A stretch of DNA of 64,000 nucleotides, from positions 124,001 to 188,000 of the forward strand of contig CATQIJ010000006.1 in assembly GCA_958296345.1 (NCBI GenBank). Reading direction: 5' to 3'. This document shows, piece after piece, positions 19,041 to 28,399 of this stretch. Made by a program: the position numbers and the translations under genes. The first letter of the stretch is position 1, and every line of letters starts with the position of its first letter. The notes beneath the pieces are model-generated. The model searched no databases, was not told where the DNA came from, and worked only from the letters and a program-made list of their open reading frames with translations. Source of the DNA: an uncultured Rhizobiaceae bacterium (GTDB taxonomy: Bacteria; Pseudomonadota; Alphaproteobacteria; Rhizobiales; Rhizobiaceae).

Positions 19041-19904
19041 TTGATAGGAAAGTTTTCTAAATCATATTACAAATCTACAGATACATTATCTTACGTCGAA
19101 CGTGATGGTGTTGATTTACCTATAGTATTCCTTCATGGCTCAGGGGTTTCAAAAGAAGTTTTTGCAAAGCAATTTCAGAGTGAAGCATTAAAAAACCATA
19201 GATTGATTGCTGTTGATTTGCCAGGTCATGGTTGTTCAAAGAATGCAGATGACCCGAAAAAAACATACTCATATTCCGGTTTGGCGAGTGAAATAAGAGA
19301 TTTTATTGTTGAATTAAATATAAAAGATTGCGTTTTGATGGGATGGTCATTGGGCGGGCAAGTTGCTCTTGAAATGACTGATAATACGCCGCAAGTGTCC
19401 GGTGTTATGACATGCGGCGCCGCACCTGCAGGCAATGGTCCGTTAGGTTTAATCCAGAGTATGCATATATCTAAAATGTTGCTTCTTGCTGGTAAAGCGG
19501 AGTTCACTGAAGAAGATGCTAAATATTTTGAAAAAACCTGTTTTGGTGAACTGACCAATCAAGATTTTACAGAAATACTTCAGCGCACCGATAAAAAAAT
19601 GCGCCCTAATATATCTAGAAGTATTTTGTATGGATTTGGTGTCAGTCAAGCTGCACGCCTTAAGAATGCAACAAAACCAGTTTGTCTTTTACATGGGCGT
19701 GATGAAGGTTTTATCAGAACTAATTACATGGAAAACATTTCTAACCCGATGCTTTACACGGGTAAGACGGTCTTTATTGAAAATTCTGGCCACGCTTCAT
19801 TTTTGGACGCGGCACCAGAATTTGATGCTGTGCTCAAAGAGTTTACAGATACCGTTGATCTTGAAAAAATAGATTTACCATCCAAGCTAAAAATGACTGG
19901 CTAA
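19041..19904 (+). CDS. Alpha/beta hydrolase
   Basis: A 287-residue alpha/beta-fold hydrolase. The oxyanion-hole motif VFLHGSG lies at 29-35, the nucleophile elbow is GWSLGG with Ser103, and Asp221 (LHGRDEGF) and His251 (NSGHASF) complete the triad. The start is a TTG without a strong ribosome site and might be revised. No substrate is evident; it lacks a signal peptide and is probably cytoplasmic. It is convergent with hemF. Confidence 0.87.
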   Translation: MIGKFSKSYYKSTDTLSYVERDGVDLPIVFLHGSGVSKEVFAKQFQSEALKNHRLIAVDLPGHGCSKNADDPKKTYSYSGLASEIRDFIVELNIKDCVLMGWSLGGQVALEMTDNTPQVSGVMTCGAAPAGNGPLGLIQSMHISKMLLLAGKAEFTEEDAKYFEKTCFGELTNQDFTEILQRTDKKMRPNISRSILYGFGVSQAARLKNATKPVCLLHGRDEGFIRTNYMENISNPMLYTGKTVFIENSGHASFLDAAPEFDAVLKEFTDTVDLEKIDLPSKLKMTG

Positions 19905-19958
19905 TCATAGATAATTTTGAAGGCTCTTTGTGTGAATAACCTCAGAACTTTTATAAAA

Positions 19959-20942
19959 CTAAGGCCATTTTACCTCAGGTGGCATTGAAGATAGGATTGT
20001 ATCTACGTTACCTCCCGTTTTTAAGCCGAAAATTGTGCCTCGATCGTAGAGTAGGTTGAACTCTACATATCTTCCGCGACGTATGAGTTGCTCTTCTTTT
20101 TGCTCTTCTGTCCATGTCTTATTCATGTTTTTCATAACCAAAGCTGGGTAAACTACATTGAAAGCTCGGCCTACGTCTTGGGTAAATGCAAAATCAGCGT
20201 CCCATCCGCCTTTTTCTTCATCAGAATGAAGATAATCATAGAAAATACCACCTACGCCGCGTGTTTCGTTACGGTGTTTTAGGTAGAAGTATTCATCACA
20301 CCATTCTTTGTATTCATCATATTTTGCCACTGCATGACGTTCGCAGGCGAATTTCATTGCGCGATGGAATACCCGCGTATCTTCATCTTCCTGTGTGCGA
20401 CGTGCATCAAGAACAGGTGTTAAATCTGCTCCGCCACCAAACCACTGACTTGTTGTTACAACCATACGCGTGTTCATATGAACGGCAGGTACATTTGGGT
20501 TTTGTGGGTGGGCAATAAGAGAAATACCAGATGCCCAGAATTCAGGGTTTTGATCAGCACCAGGAATCTGCTTGCGGAAATCTTCTGAGAGCTCGCCAAA
20601 AACAGTTGAAGTATGCACGCCAACTTTTTCAAAGACACGGCCATACATCATAGACATTGTTCCGCCGCCGCCATGGCCTTCATCACGAGTCCAGTCTTTG
20701 CGCTCAAAACGACCAGGCGCACGGTCAGATAATGGACCAGCAAGGGCGTCTTCTAATTGCTCAAAGCTTGAGCAGATGGTGTCTCTTATTTTTTGAAACC
20801 ATTGCTCTGCAAGTTGTTTCTTCTCGTCCAGATTTTCTGGAAGTCCTGGAGGAGGTGGTGTGTGCTTGCCTGCCAATTTAAAATTCCCCGTATGAATTTT
20901 GTTGTTTTTGCTTTTTCGACTTGCCCATATTTTCATAGACAT
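19959..20942 (-). CDS. hemF: Oxygen-dependent coproporphyrinogen III oxidase
   Basis: A 327-residue enzyme that converts coproporphyrinogen III to protoporphyrinogen IX using oxygen, in the cytoplasm. Family blocks are clear: [34 protein letters not shown] and [17 protein letters not shown]. The N-terminal ~30 residues are less conserved, and two in-frame ATGs (20942 and 20936) are possible starts. The use of HemF implies aerobic heme synthesis, in keeping with the cytochrome bc1 operon at 33-36 kb. Confidence 0.96.
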   Translation of the reverse strand: MSMKIWASRKSKNNKIHTGNFKLAGKHTPPPPGLPENLDEKKQLAEQWFQKIRDTICSSFEQLEDALAGPLSDRAPGRFERKDWTRDEGHGGGGTMSMMYGRVFEKVGVHTSTVFGELSEDFRKQIPGADQNPEFWASGISLIAHPQNPNVPAVHMNTRMVVTTSQWFGGGADLTPVLDARRTQEDEDTRVFHRAMKFACERHAVAKYDEYKEWCDEYFYLKHRNETRGVGGIFYDYLHSDEEKGGWDADFAFTQDVGRAFNVVYPALVMKNMNKTWTEEQKEEQLIRRGRYVEFNLLYDRGTIFGLKTGGNVDTILSSMPPEVKWP

Positions 20943-21027
20943 TGCAATATGCTGATTTCACAAAACTTGACTTGGGTCAAACCAAGACCCACATTAATAA
21001 AACGTTAATAAAATAAGGCCGATACAA

Positions 21028-21357
21028 ATGGCTGATATTGATGATAAAAAAGCAAGGTATTCCGTTTCTGACGCAAGTAAGGCGTCCAGTGCGGTTGAGC
21101 GCTCGCGTGTTGCAAATAAAACTTGGGCGGAGCGGCGCAGTGAAATGCGCAAAAACCTGCTGGGAAAGAAAAGCGGCTCTTTAAGTAGTTGGAAACGTGA
21201 AACGCACGTATTACCCCGCGAAGATGCACGCCAATTTGCCAAAAGCTTTCTGAGAAAATACCCAAAGGCTGCTTATTGGAGCGAAGTTGAAAGCTGGCGT
21301 GTGCTTGATAATGACGAGATAGAATTCACAATGCGCCGTCTGCCGAGCGCTGATTAA
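21028..21357 (+). CDS. Conserved hypothetical protein (109 aa)
   Basis: I do not recognise a named family. It is a charged, basic cytoplasmic protein with a helical, Lys/Arg-rich N-terminal half and a compact C-terminal part (ARQFAKSFLRKYPKAAYWSEVESWRVLDNDEIEFTMRRLP, seen at residues 66-106). RBS AAGG lies nine bases before the ATG. It stands between the divergent hemF gene and the convergent SDR genes. Codon use is like that of its neighbours, so it looks like a real, small gene. Confidence 0.7.
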   Translation: MADIDDKKARYSVSDASKASSAVERSRVANKTWAERRSEMRKNLLGKKSGSLSSWKRETHVLPREDARQFAKSFLRKYPKAAYWSEVESWRVLDNDEIEFTMRRLPSAD

Positions 21358-21371
21358 ATTTTAATTTTCGG

Positions 21372-22106
21372 CTAAGGCAGGCTTAGTTTACTCATTCGGC
21401 CGCCATCTACAGTTCAGATTTGTCCTGTGACAAAGGATGCTTCGTCTGAGGCTAGCCATTTTACAAGCGAGGCGATTTCTTCAGGTTTTCCTGTTCTTCC
21501 AACGGGATGAATACTACCAATTCTTTCGCGAAATTCATCTGGATCACCCAAGCTCTCGATAAAGGCAACGTTTAAATCTGTATCAATCCAGCCAGGAGCT
21601 ACTGCATTGCAACGAACGCCATCTGGGCTGTGGTCAATGGCTACCGCCCTTGTCAGTCCGTGAAGTCCAGCCTTTGATGCGCAATAGGCGGGGTGACGTG
21701 GGTTTGAACCTAGGCCTTCAATTGAGCCGATATTTACAATTGAACCTGTCGATTTTATTAAATGCGGCATGGCATGTTTTATAAGAAGAAAAGGCGCTGT
21801 GAGATTAACTTGGATTGTGCTTGCCCAATCCTCTTCAGAACTTTCAAGAACCGTTCCCTCTATCATCATGCCTGCATTGTTGATTAAAACATCAAGGCGA
21901 CCATGCTTTTCTATGATGGTTTCAATAATTTTCTTTGGCGCGCTGGAATCAAGAAAATCTACTTCAATATATTCGAAGTTTTTGTCTTTCTGTCTTTGGG
22001 CGGTGATGACCGTTGCCCCTGCAGTTGCAAAAGTATCTGCACAAGCAGCACCAATACCACTTCGACCACCAGTTATTAATACGACCTTATCTTCAAACTG
22101 TGTCAT
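21372..22106 (-). pseudogene. SDR oxidoreductase with premature in-frame stop
   Basis: A short-chain dehydrogenase: cofactor motif TGGRSGIG (13-20), NNAG (about 74), catalytic Ser in NIGSIEG and YCASK with Tyr and Lys at about 144-148. At 21414-21416 a TGA follows FVTGQI. In the same frame the sequence continues TVDGGRMSKLSLP to a TAG at 21372-21374, which is the expected family ending (GQ-I-W-T-VDGG). TGG to TGA, one transition, explains the stop. The truncated protein (230 residues) lacks only the last 14 residues and might still fold. It overlaps the upstream SDR gene by ATGA. Confidence 0.88.
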
Positions 22107-22831
22107 TGAACTGGCTTGCCTCCGTTTACTTCAAGTAGGGCGCCGCACATGTATCTAGCTTGATTCGAGGCAAGAAAGATCACGACGTCAGCGATATCGT
22201 CTGGTTCAGCAATTCGCCCTAACGGAACAGATAAATTAAGTTCATTAATTGCTTTGTCAGGATCTAGACCTCTTGTTTCAAAGCCGCTTCTAATCATCGG
22301 TGTATTTACTTCATTCGGACACACGGCATTCACTCGAATGTTTTGATGTGCATGGTCCATGCCCAAACATTGTGTAAGAGATGCTACGGCAGCTTTTGAC
22401 ATGACATAAATTGGATGGTTGGGGCCAGGGTGCACTCCCCAACAAGAAGACGTGTTTACGATAGCGCCACCACCTACCTTTGCCATGAGTGGAATTGCTG
22501 CACGGCACAAACGGAAGGGCGCCTCAACATTAATAGCCATTGTTCTCTTTAAGTCTTCATCAGTTGCTTGTGTGATATCACCTCTGGTTATAATGCCTGC
22601 ATTATTGATCAGGATATCAAGGCCGCCCATTAGTTGTGATGCGTTTTTTGGAAGCTCATTGCAAATAGCAGCGTCCATTAAATTACCTTCGATGCTAAAG
22701 TCTGCATTGCAGGCAGTAATGTCCGTGCCTGTCACCATAGCACCTTCGGCTTGAAGTTTTGCAACAATGGCTTGCCCGATACCACCTGCTGCGCCTGTTA
22801 CCAAGGCTTTCTTACCTTTAAGTTGTTGCAT
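22103..22831 (-). CDS. SDR family oxidoreductase
   Basis: A 242-residue NAD(P)-dependent short-chain dehydrogenase: TGAAGGIG at 12-19, LINNAG, catalytic Ser in NTSSCWG, and YVMSK carrying Tyr and Lys. The ATG at 22831 is preceded by GGAGGG, a near-perfect ribosome site, so the upstream open frame is ignored. It is translationally coupled (ATGA) to the second SDR gene, and the pair may act in one sugar or polyol oxidation pathway. The substrate is not inferable. Confidence 0.9.
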   Translation of the reverse strand: MQQLKGKKALVTGAAGGIGQAIVAKLQAEGAMVTGTDITACNADFSIEGNLMDAAICNELPKNASQLMGGLDILINNAGIITRGDITQATDEDLKRTMAINVEAPFRLCRAAIPLMAKVGGGAIVNTSSCWGVHPGPNHPIYVMSKAAVASLTQCLGMDHAHQNIRVNAVCPNEVNTPMIRSGFETRGLDPDKAINELNLSVPLGRIAEPDDIADVVIFLASNQARYMCGALLEVNGGKPVQ

Positions 22832-23066
22832 AATCCCTCCAGTCATCTTGCTTTGTAACCAGTTTAAACAAAAGCAGTGATGGTTGTTAGTTTTATATAC
22901 GACTGCGGTATTGTCGCATTCATATGCACGCATTGCATAGCTCACCTGCAATCTTGTCTGTAGTTAAATCCTACATTTAAGCAGATATAGAGATCATAGA
23001 AACACAGGTTGTTTCCAAGATTTTTATTAGCCAATTTGAATGGCATTTTATTGTAGGACAGTGAAA

Positions 23067-23213
23067 ATGAACATTTTAAAGAACGTACGTAACTGGAACA
23101 AAGCTCGTCAAACACGCAGCGCTTTGAAATCACTTTCTCCGCGTCAACTTGATGATATTGGTATTGCACGTCACCAGATTTCATCTATCGCGAGAAACCC
23201 GCACCAGATGTAA
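23067..23213 (+). CDS. DUF1127 (YjiS-like) small protein
   Basis: A 48-residue basic protein. The segment ALKSLSPRQLDDIGIAR is the conserved DUF1127 core (L-s-x-r-x-L-x-D-I-G-i-x-R). Small Arg-rich DUF1127 proteins are common in alphaproteobacteria, and members have been linked to RNA binding, phosphate or carbon responses and small-RNA turnover. The gene has TAGGACAGTGAAA upstream and its own strong terminator, so it is monocistronic. It is too short for usual gene-length cutoffs. Confidence 0.9.
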   Translation: MNILKNVRNWNKARQTRSALKSLSPRQLDDIGIARHQISSIARNPHQM

Positions 23214-23234
23214 GTTTAAGACTTAATTATTTTA

Positions 23235-23268
23235 AAAGCCTGCTGGATTAAATTTCAGCAGGCTTTTT
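23235..23268. terminator. Bidirectional rho-independent terminator
   Basis: AAAGCCTGCTG and CAGCAGGCTTT form an 11-bp stem around a 10-base loop, followed by further Ts on the plus strand and A-rich sequence on the other side. It serves the DUF1127 gene and the convergent trmL gene. Confidence 0.9.
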
Positions 23269-23272
23269 TTGT

Positions 23273-23722
23273 TTAGCTCACTTGTCTAATCGCTTCACCA
23301 AGAACCATAGCACCTGTTAAGGCCATGTTGAGTGATCTTGCTTCGCCTGCCATGTGAATGGTTAGGCGTTCATCAACTGTTTCATGCACATAGTCAGGTG
23401 CGCCTGTGCTTTCACGACCTAACATGATCAGGTCGTCATGTTTGAATTCAAAATCAGTATAGCCTTGGTCGGACTTTGTTGTGAGTAAGATTAATCGTCT
23501 GTTCTCACCTGAACGCCATTCTTCAAAGGCATCCCAGTTTAAATGTTTTTGCATCGCCGCTTGTTCGACGTAGTCCATCCCAGCGCGGCGAAATGCTTTT
23601 TCGTCTAATCTAAAACCTGCTGGTTCAATGATATGAACTTGCACACCCATACAAGCTGCAAGGCGCAAGAGAGTGCCTGTATTTCCTGGAATGTCGGGCT
23701 GGAATAAAACGAGATCGGGCAT
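23273..23722 (-). CDS. trmL: tRNA (cytidine/uridine-34-2'-O)-methyltransferase TrmL
   Basis: A 149-residue SPOUT-class methyltransferase that methylates the ribose of the wobble base in tRNA-Leu. Motifs: FQPDIPGNTGTLLRLAACMG (residues 7-26), LMLGRESTGAPDYV-like motif 2 (here LIMLGRESTGAP) and the C-terminal knot motif 3 RSLNMALTGAMVLGEA. Length matches the family. It shares a terminator with DUF1127. Confidence 0.93.
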   Translation of the reverse strand: MPDLVLFQPDIPGNTGTLLRLAACMGVQVHIIEPAGFRLDEKAFRRAGMDYVEQAAMQKHLNWDAFEEWRSGENRRLILLTTKSDQGYTDFEFKHDDLIMLGRESTGAPDYVHETVDERLTIHMAGEARSLNMALTGAMVLGEAIRQVS

Positions 23723-23859
23723 GGTTCTGCTTGTGGCTTAATGACAACAGTGATTTAACTCGTTGGTGGATTAAATTTTCACGAATTGCAATTGATAAAT
23801 TATGAGTGCATTATACACTTGTAAATATGAATATTGAAACCAGCAAAGAGGAGGCGACT

Positions 23860-23913
23860 ATGTGTATTACATTTAATAAATGCATGCCTTCCTATGCCGG
23901 TCGGCGAGCTTAG
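23860..23913 (+). CDS. Candidate leader peptide (17 aa) before the ABC exporter pair
   Basis: A 17-codon ORF, MCITFNKCMPSYAGRRA, with an unusually strong ribosome site (AAAGAGGAGG, seven bases before ATG). It ends about 100 bases before the first ABC gene, and its 3' part lies inside a long inverted repeat. The layout matches leader peptides that control exporters by ribosome stalling. No homologue is claimed. Its last residues SYAGRRA resemble the FSYA end of the peptide at 8.1 kb, which may be chance. Confidence 0.5.
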   Translation: MCITFNKCMPSYAGRRA

Positions 23914-23993
23914 ACCTTAAATAGGTTACTCACGCCTGTCGGCATAAACGTCGTCGAATTTCCATAAAATCTATTGTTCGACGGCCAAGTAAA
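23893..23993 (+). promoter_or_regulatory. Two-hairpin leader of the ABC exporter operon
   Basis: TATGCCG (23893-23899) pairs with CGGCATA (23940-23946), and GGCG with CGCC inside that stem; the left arm is part of the leader ORF. A second hairpin pairs CGTCGAA (23952-23958) with TTCGACG (23987-23993). The second lies just upstream of the ABC start at 24015. Translation of the short ORF would open the first hairpin. The mechanism is inferred. Confidence 0.45.
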
Positions 23994-24014
23994 ATCTCTT
24001 GCTGGAATGAAATT

Positions 24015-25871
24015 ATGTACTCTTATTTTGAATCCCTTTTAAATCCATATCCTGATGACGCTGCAAAGCAATCGCCAAATACTCTACTGGCTTTTTTCTG
24101 GCATTATACTAGGCCAGCTTGGAAATTATTAGCGCTTATGACCGTGTTGATTATGATAATTTCTGCCACGGAAGTAGCGTTGTTTGGGTTTTTGGGGAAT
24201 ATCGTTGATTGGTTGAGTGAATCTAATCGCGAAACCTTTCTTGCTGATGAAGGCTATACGCTTGCTATAATGCTTGGGTTTATCTTGGTGATTATGCCGA
24301 TTGTTGGTGTTTTTCATTCACTGATTTTGCATCAAACTATTCTTGGTAACTATGGCATGATCATGCGTTGGCAGATGCATAAATATCTTCTGCGTCAAAG
24401 CATGTCTTTCTTTTCAGATGAATTTGCTGGACGTGTTGCAACTAAGGTAATGCAAACTTCGCTGGCTGTACGCGATGCAACGATTACCATTTTAAATGTT
24501 ATGGTTTATGTCACTGTTTATTTCATGGGCGCAATGATATTGGCTGCTTCTTTCCATTGGGGATTGGTTTTGCCCTTTGCCACTTGGCTTATTCTATATC
24601 TTTTAATGTTGTGGTACTTCTTGCCAAAGATGTCCGGTATTTCAAAACTTCAGGCGGATGCGCGATCGCTTATGACTGGACGCGTGGTTGATAGTTATAC
24701 GAATATTGCCACGGTTAAACTCTTTGCGCATACAGATCGTGAAGAGATTTACGCTAAAGATGCGATGGATGGATTTTTGCAAACAGTTTATCCGCAAATG
24801 CGTCTCTCAACCAGTCTTGAGATGTGTATTAAGATTTTAAATCACTTGTTATTAGCAGGTGCTGCAATGGCAGGCATTATGCTTTGGATATCAAATTCTG
24901 TCAGCGTTGGCGCCGTTGCGGTGGCAGTGGGGCTTGTTCTACGAATGAACGGCATGGCCTATTGGGTGACATGGGAATTAGCGCGTTTATTTGAAGCGCT
25001 TGGTGTTATTCAAGATGGTATGAATATGCTTTCAAAGGCTCAAAATATTCAAGACAAACCCAATGCTGTTGAGTTGGATGCAAGTGGAAAGCCAATTGCA
25101 TTTGAGGAAGTTTGCTTCACTTATGGCGGTGAGGGAACTGTGATGAAAAGCTTGTCGCTAAATATAAAGCCCGGTGAGAAAATTGGCCTTGTTGGACGCT
25201 CTGGCGCAGGTAAAACAACGCTTACAAATATTCTGCTCAGGTTTTATGACGTGGAAGAGGGGGTGGTTAAAATTGGTGATATAAATGTTGCCGATGTTAA
25301 GCAGGATAGTCTTCGTGCAAACATTGGGATGGTGACCCAAGATACTTCACTTCTTCATCGTACCATTAGAGAGAACATCGCATACTCCAAACCGAAAGCA
25401 ACTGACGCAGAGATAATCGATGCTGCGACGCGTGCCAATGCTTGGGAGTTTATTGAGGCGTTGGTTGATAACCAAGGACAGGTTGGACTGGATGCGCAAG
25501 TGGGCGAGCGTGGTGTCAAGCTTTCGGGAGGGCAAAGACAACGGATTGCGATTGCTAGAATATTCTTGAAAGATGCGCCTATTCTTGTTTTGGATGAAGC
25601 AACTTCTGCGCTTGATTCCGAAGTGGAAGCTGCCATTCAGGAAAGCCTGTTTAAGTTAATGGAAGGAAAGACTGTTATTGCTATAGCCCATAGGCTTTCT
25701 ACGATTGCTCAGCTAGATAGATTAGTTGTGATGGACCATGGCGAAATTATTGAAAATGGATCTCATGATGAATTGGTGAAAGCTGGCGGTATTTACGCTG
25801 ATTTATGGTCGCGTCAATCAGGTGGGTTCTTATCTGTTGATGAGACCTCAGAAACAGAAGCGGCTGAATAA
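24015..25871 (+). CDS. ABC exporter half-transporter (permease-ATPase), first of pair
   Basis: A 618-residue fused transporter. Six hydrophobic helices occupy about residues 35-310. The nucleotide-binding domain holds Walker A GRSGAGKTT (about 394-402), signature LSGGQRQR (about 502) and Walker B ILVLDEATSALDS (about 526). The family exports lipids, drugs or peptides across the inner membrane. With the next gene, two bases downstream and of nearly equal length, it probably forms a heterodimer. A leader-peptide-like element precedes the operon. Confidence 0.94.
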   Translation: MYSYFESLLNPYPDDAAKQSPNTLLAFFWHYTRPAWKLLALMTVLIMIISATEVALFGFLGNIVDWLSESNRETFLADEGYTLAIMLGFILVIMPIVGVFHSLILHQTILGNYGMIMRWQMHKYLLRQSMSFFSDEFAGRVATKVMQTSLAVRDATITILNVMVYVTVYFMGAMILAASFHWGLVLPFATWLILYLLMLWYFLPKMSGISKLQADARSLMTGRVVDSYTNIATVKLFAHTDREEIYAKDAMDGFLQTVYPQMRLSTSLEMCIKILNHLLLAGAAMAGIMLWISNSVSVGAVAVAVGLVLRMNGMAYWVTWELARLFEALGVIQDGMNMLSKAQNIQDKPNAVELDASGKPIAFEEVCFTYGGEGTVMKSLSLNIKPGEKIGLVGRSGAGKTTLTNILLRFYDVEEGVVKIGDINVADVKQDSLRANIGMVTQDTSLLHRTIRENIAYSKPKATDAEIIDAATRANAWEFIEALVDNQGQVGLDAQVGERGVKLSGGQRQRIAIARIFLKDAPILVLDEATSALDSEVEAAIQESLFKLMEGKTVIAIAHRLSTIAQLDRLVVMDHGEIIENGSHDELVKAGGIYADLWSRQSGGFLSVDETSETEAAE

Positions 25872-25873
25872 GC

Positions 25874-27727
25874 ATGAAGGTTTTTGATGTCGTTTTTAGT
25901 TTCTTTGAAGGGTGGATTGATCCCTTCAAAGCACGCGATGATTATGAACCACCGAACAAGTTTTTAGGCTATGTTTGGCATTATGTTTCACAAGTAAAAT
26001 GGGCTTTCGTTGCCTTGCTTATCTATGGCTTTGTCAATGCTATCGTTGAGGCTATTGTCTTTTCTTATGTCGGGCAGTTGGTGGATATTCTGACGCAATT
26101 TGAAGCGCAAGGAAAACACAGTACTGGCTGGGATGGGCTTTGGCTCGAGTTTGGCAATGCGCTACTTGTTATGTTTATTGTAGTGGCATTGCTGCGTGCC
26201 ACTATTGTGACTTTCGGTGCGTTAATTGAAGAGCAGGTGATTGTGCCTGGGTTCTTTATGTTGATACGTTGGCAAAGTTATAAGCATGTGATTGGTCAAT
26301 CCTTATCGTTTTTCCAAAATGATTTAGCAGGGCGGATTAGTCAGAAAGTATTCCAATCTGGGATGGCAACTGGCGATATGATGATATCGCTTTTACAGGT
26401 CATTTGGTTTGTCGTTATATATGCAGTGACAACCGCAGGGCTTTTATTCGCGCTTGATTGGCAATTGGGTTTAGTGATTGGGATTTGGATTGTTGTTTTC
26501 TACGCTATCGCAAGATTTTTTATTCCAAAGGTTCGTGACCACGCGAGACGTGCAACTGAAAGTGGGTCAACTGTTACAGGACGCATGGTTGATAGTTATG
26601 CAAATATTCAAACCGTAAAATTGCATAGTGGTGATGTTGGAAATGATCCAATTCTTGATGCTATGAAAGAGCATCAAAAAACAATTTATCCATTTACAAG
26701 AACACTAACCTCGATGCGAGTTTCGCTTACTGTTGTGAACGGTATCGTGATCTGTATTGTTGCCTATATTGCCATTGATCTATGGCTGTTAGGGCAAGCG
26801 ACTTTAGGTTCAGTGGCGTTTGTTCTAGCGCTTGTTTTACGATTGCAGCTTTTATCGGGTCGCTTGCTTGGTAATCTAAATGGTTTCTTCCGCAATGTTG
26901 GTGTTACCCAAAATACGATGGGCTTGGTTGCAAAGCCGCATGATATTCAAGATCTACCCGATGCGCCTGCGTTTAAGTTTCATGGTGGAGAAATTGAATT
27001 TAAGGATGTGAGTTTTCATTATGATAAAGTCGATGGCATTCTCGATGACTTAAACTTGAAGATTAAGCCTGGTGAAAAAATAGGGATCGTTGGACCTTCT
27101 GGTGCAGGTAAAACAACTTTGCTTTATTTGTTAATGCGGTTTTTTGATCCTGAAAAAGGCCATGTTTTAATTGATGGGCAAGACGTTACTAAAGTTCAGC
27201 AAAATAGCCTTCGTTCGCATTTTTCTTTTGTGCAGCAAGACGTACAACTTTTTCACCGTTCAGTTTTTGAGAACATTGCGCAAGGTAAGTCTGGTGCCAA
27301 ACTAGATGATGTTATCAAAGCTGCAAAGCTTGCGAATGCACATGAATTTATAATTGAGCTTGAAGATAATAAAGGGAATAAGGGCTACGATGTTCAAGTG
27401 GGTGAACGCGGTGTGAAGCTCTCAGGCGGTCAACGTCAACGAATAGCCATTGCGCGAGCTTTGTTTAGGAATGCTCCGATTTTGGTACTTGATGAAGCTA
27501 CTAGTCAGCTTGATTCCGGTGTTGAAGAAGCAATTCAAGAAAGCTTGGCTAGTTTAATGTCTGGTAAGACAGTATTCGTTGTAGCACATAGATTATCGAC
27601 AGTTTCAAAGCTGGATCGTTTAATTGTTTTAGATAAGGGCAAAATAGTAGCAGAGGGGACTCATCAAAATCTGATTTCTCAAGGTGGTTTATATGCAGAC
27701 CTTTGGAGCAAGCAGACAAAAAATTGA
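25874..27727 (+). CDS. ABC exporter half-transporter, second of pair
   Basis: A 617-residue fused permease-ATPase: six helices in about residues 30-330, Walker A GPSGAGKTT (about 407-415), signature LSGGQRQR (about 515) and Walker B ILVLDEATSQLDS. Gln replaces the usual Ala in the D-loop region, while the first partner has Ala; both keep the catalytic Glu. Two bases separate it from the first gene. The pair is a typical heterodimeric type IV exporter of unknown substrate. Confidence 0.94.
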   Translation: MKVFDVVFSFFEGWIDPFKARDDYEPPNKFLGYVWHYVSQVKWAFVALLIYGFVNAIVEAIVFSYVGQLVDILTQFEAQGKHSTGWDGLWLEFGNALLVMFIVVALLRATIVTFGALIEEQVIVPGFFMLIRWQSYKHVIGQSLSFFQNDLAGRISQKVFQSGMATGDMMISLLQVIWFVVIYAVTTAGLLFALDWQLGLVIGIWIVVFYAIARFFIPKVRDHARRATESGSTVTGRMVDSYANIQTVKLHSGDVGNDPILDAMKEHQKTIYPFTRTLTSMRVSLTVVNGIVICIVAYIAIDLWLLGQATLGSVAFVLALVLRLQLLSGRLLGNLNGFFRNVGVTQNTMGLVAKPHDIQDLPDAPAFKFHGGEIEFKDVSFHYDKVDGILDDLNLKIKPGEKIGIVGPSGAGKTTLLYLLMRFFDPEKGHVLIDGQDVTKVQQNSLRSHFSFVQQDVQLFHRSVFENIAQGKSGAKLDDVIKAAKLANAHEFIIELEDNKGNKGYDVQVGERGVKLSGGQRQRIAIARALFRNAPILVLDEATSQLDSGVEEAIQESLASLMSGKTVFVVAHRLSTVSKLDRLIVLDKGKIVAEGTHQNLISQGGLYADLWSKQTKN

Positions 27728-27802
27728 CCCTGCAACAATAAGCGATTTTAACTGTTTGCAATGCATGACTTGTAATTATAAAAAAGACACTAAATAAAAG
27801 AA

Positions 27803-27828
27803 GTAAGGATATGTATTTGAATCCTTAC
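27803..27828. repeat. Perfect inverted repeat upstream of the ECF sigma gene
   Basis: GTAAGGAT and ATCCTTAC, 8-base arms 10 bases apart, ending 29 bases before the sigma-factor ATG. It could be a hairpin in the mRNA leader or a protein-binding site; no T-run follows. Confidence 0.5.
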
Positions 27829-27856
27829 ATTGATTTTATGGTGGATAATCCAACGT

Positions 27857-28399
27857 ATGAGTAACCGAGAAGAACTTGAAACTTGGATTGCACGTTCTGC
27901 ATTAGGCAGCCGTTCAGACTTTGAATTATTATATAATGCTACTTCTGCGAAACTTTTTGGCATTTGCTTACGTATCTTAAACAATAGAAGTGAAGCGGAA
28001 GAGGCCTTGCAGGAGACTTATATTAAAGTCTGGAATTCATCGTCAAAATTTACAGCGGGTCAAGCAAGCCCGATTTCGTGGCTTGCTGCAATTGCGCGTA
28101 ACAGCTCGATTGATTTGTACCGCCGTAAAAAACCAGAAGCTGGCGATATTTCAGAAGCTGAAATGATTGCAGATGAGGCACCCTCACCAGAATCAAATGT
28201 TTTGCTTTCTGATGATGTAGGGCGATTGATGGTTTGTATGGCTGAATTAGATGATCGTCATGCAGATGCTTTGAAGAATGTGTATTTGAGTGGCTGGACT
28301 TATGTTGAAGCAGCTGAAAAACTAGATATTCCGCTAAATACAGTCAAAACTTGGATTAGAAGAGGCTTAATAAGTCTTAGGGATTGTTTGAACCGATGA
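27857..28399 (+). CDS. ECF RNA polymerase sigma factor (SigK-like)
   Basis: A 180-residue extracytoplasmic-function sigma factor. Region 2 spans about 20-90 (ALQETYIKVWNSSSKF and SWLAAIARNSSIDLYRRKK), and region 4 spans about 125-178 (LKNVYLSGWTYVEAAEKLDIPLNTVKTWIRRGL, a helix-turn-helix). The ATG at 27857 begins the expected N-terminus; upstream TTG is less likely. Its stop overlaps the start of the anti-sigma gene (ATGA), and a fasciclin gene follows, so this sigma factor probably controls an envelope regulon. Confidence 0.93.
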   Translation: MSNREELETWIARSALGSRSDFELLYNATSAKLFGICLRILNNRSEAEEALQETYIKVWNSSSKFTAGQASPISWLAAIARNSSIDLYRRKKPEAGDISEAEMIADEAPSPESNVLLSDDVGRLMVCMAELDDRHADALKNVYLSGWTYVEAAEKLDIPLNTVKTWIRRGLISLRDCLNR

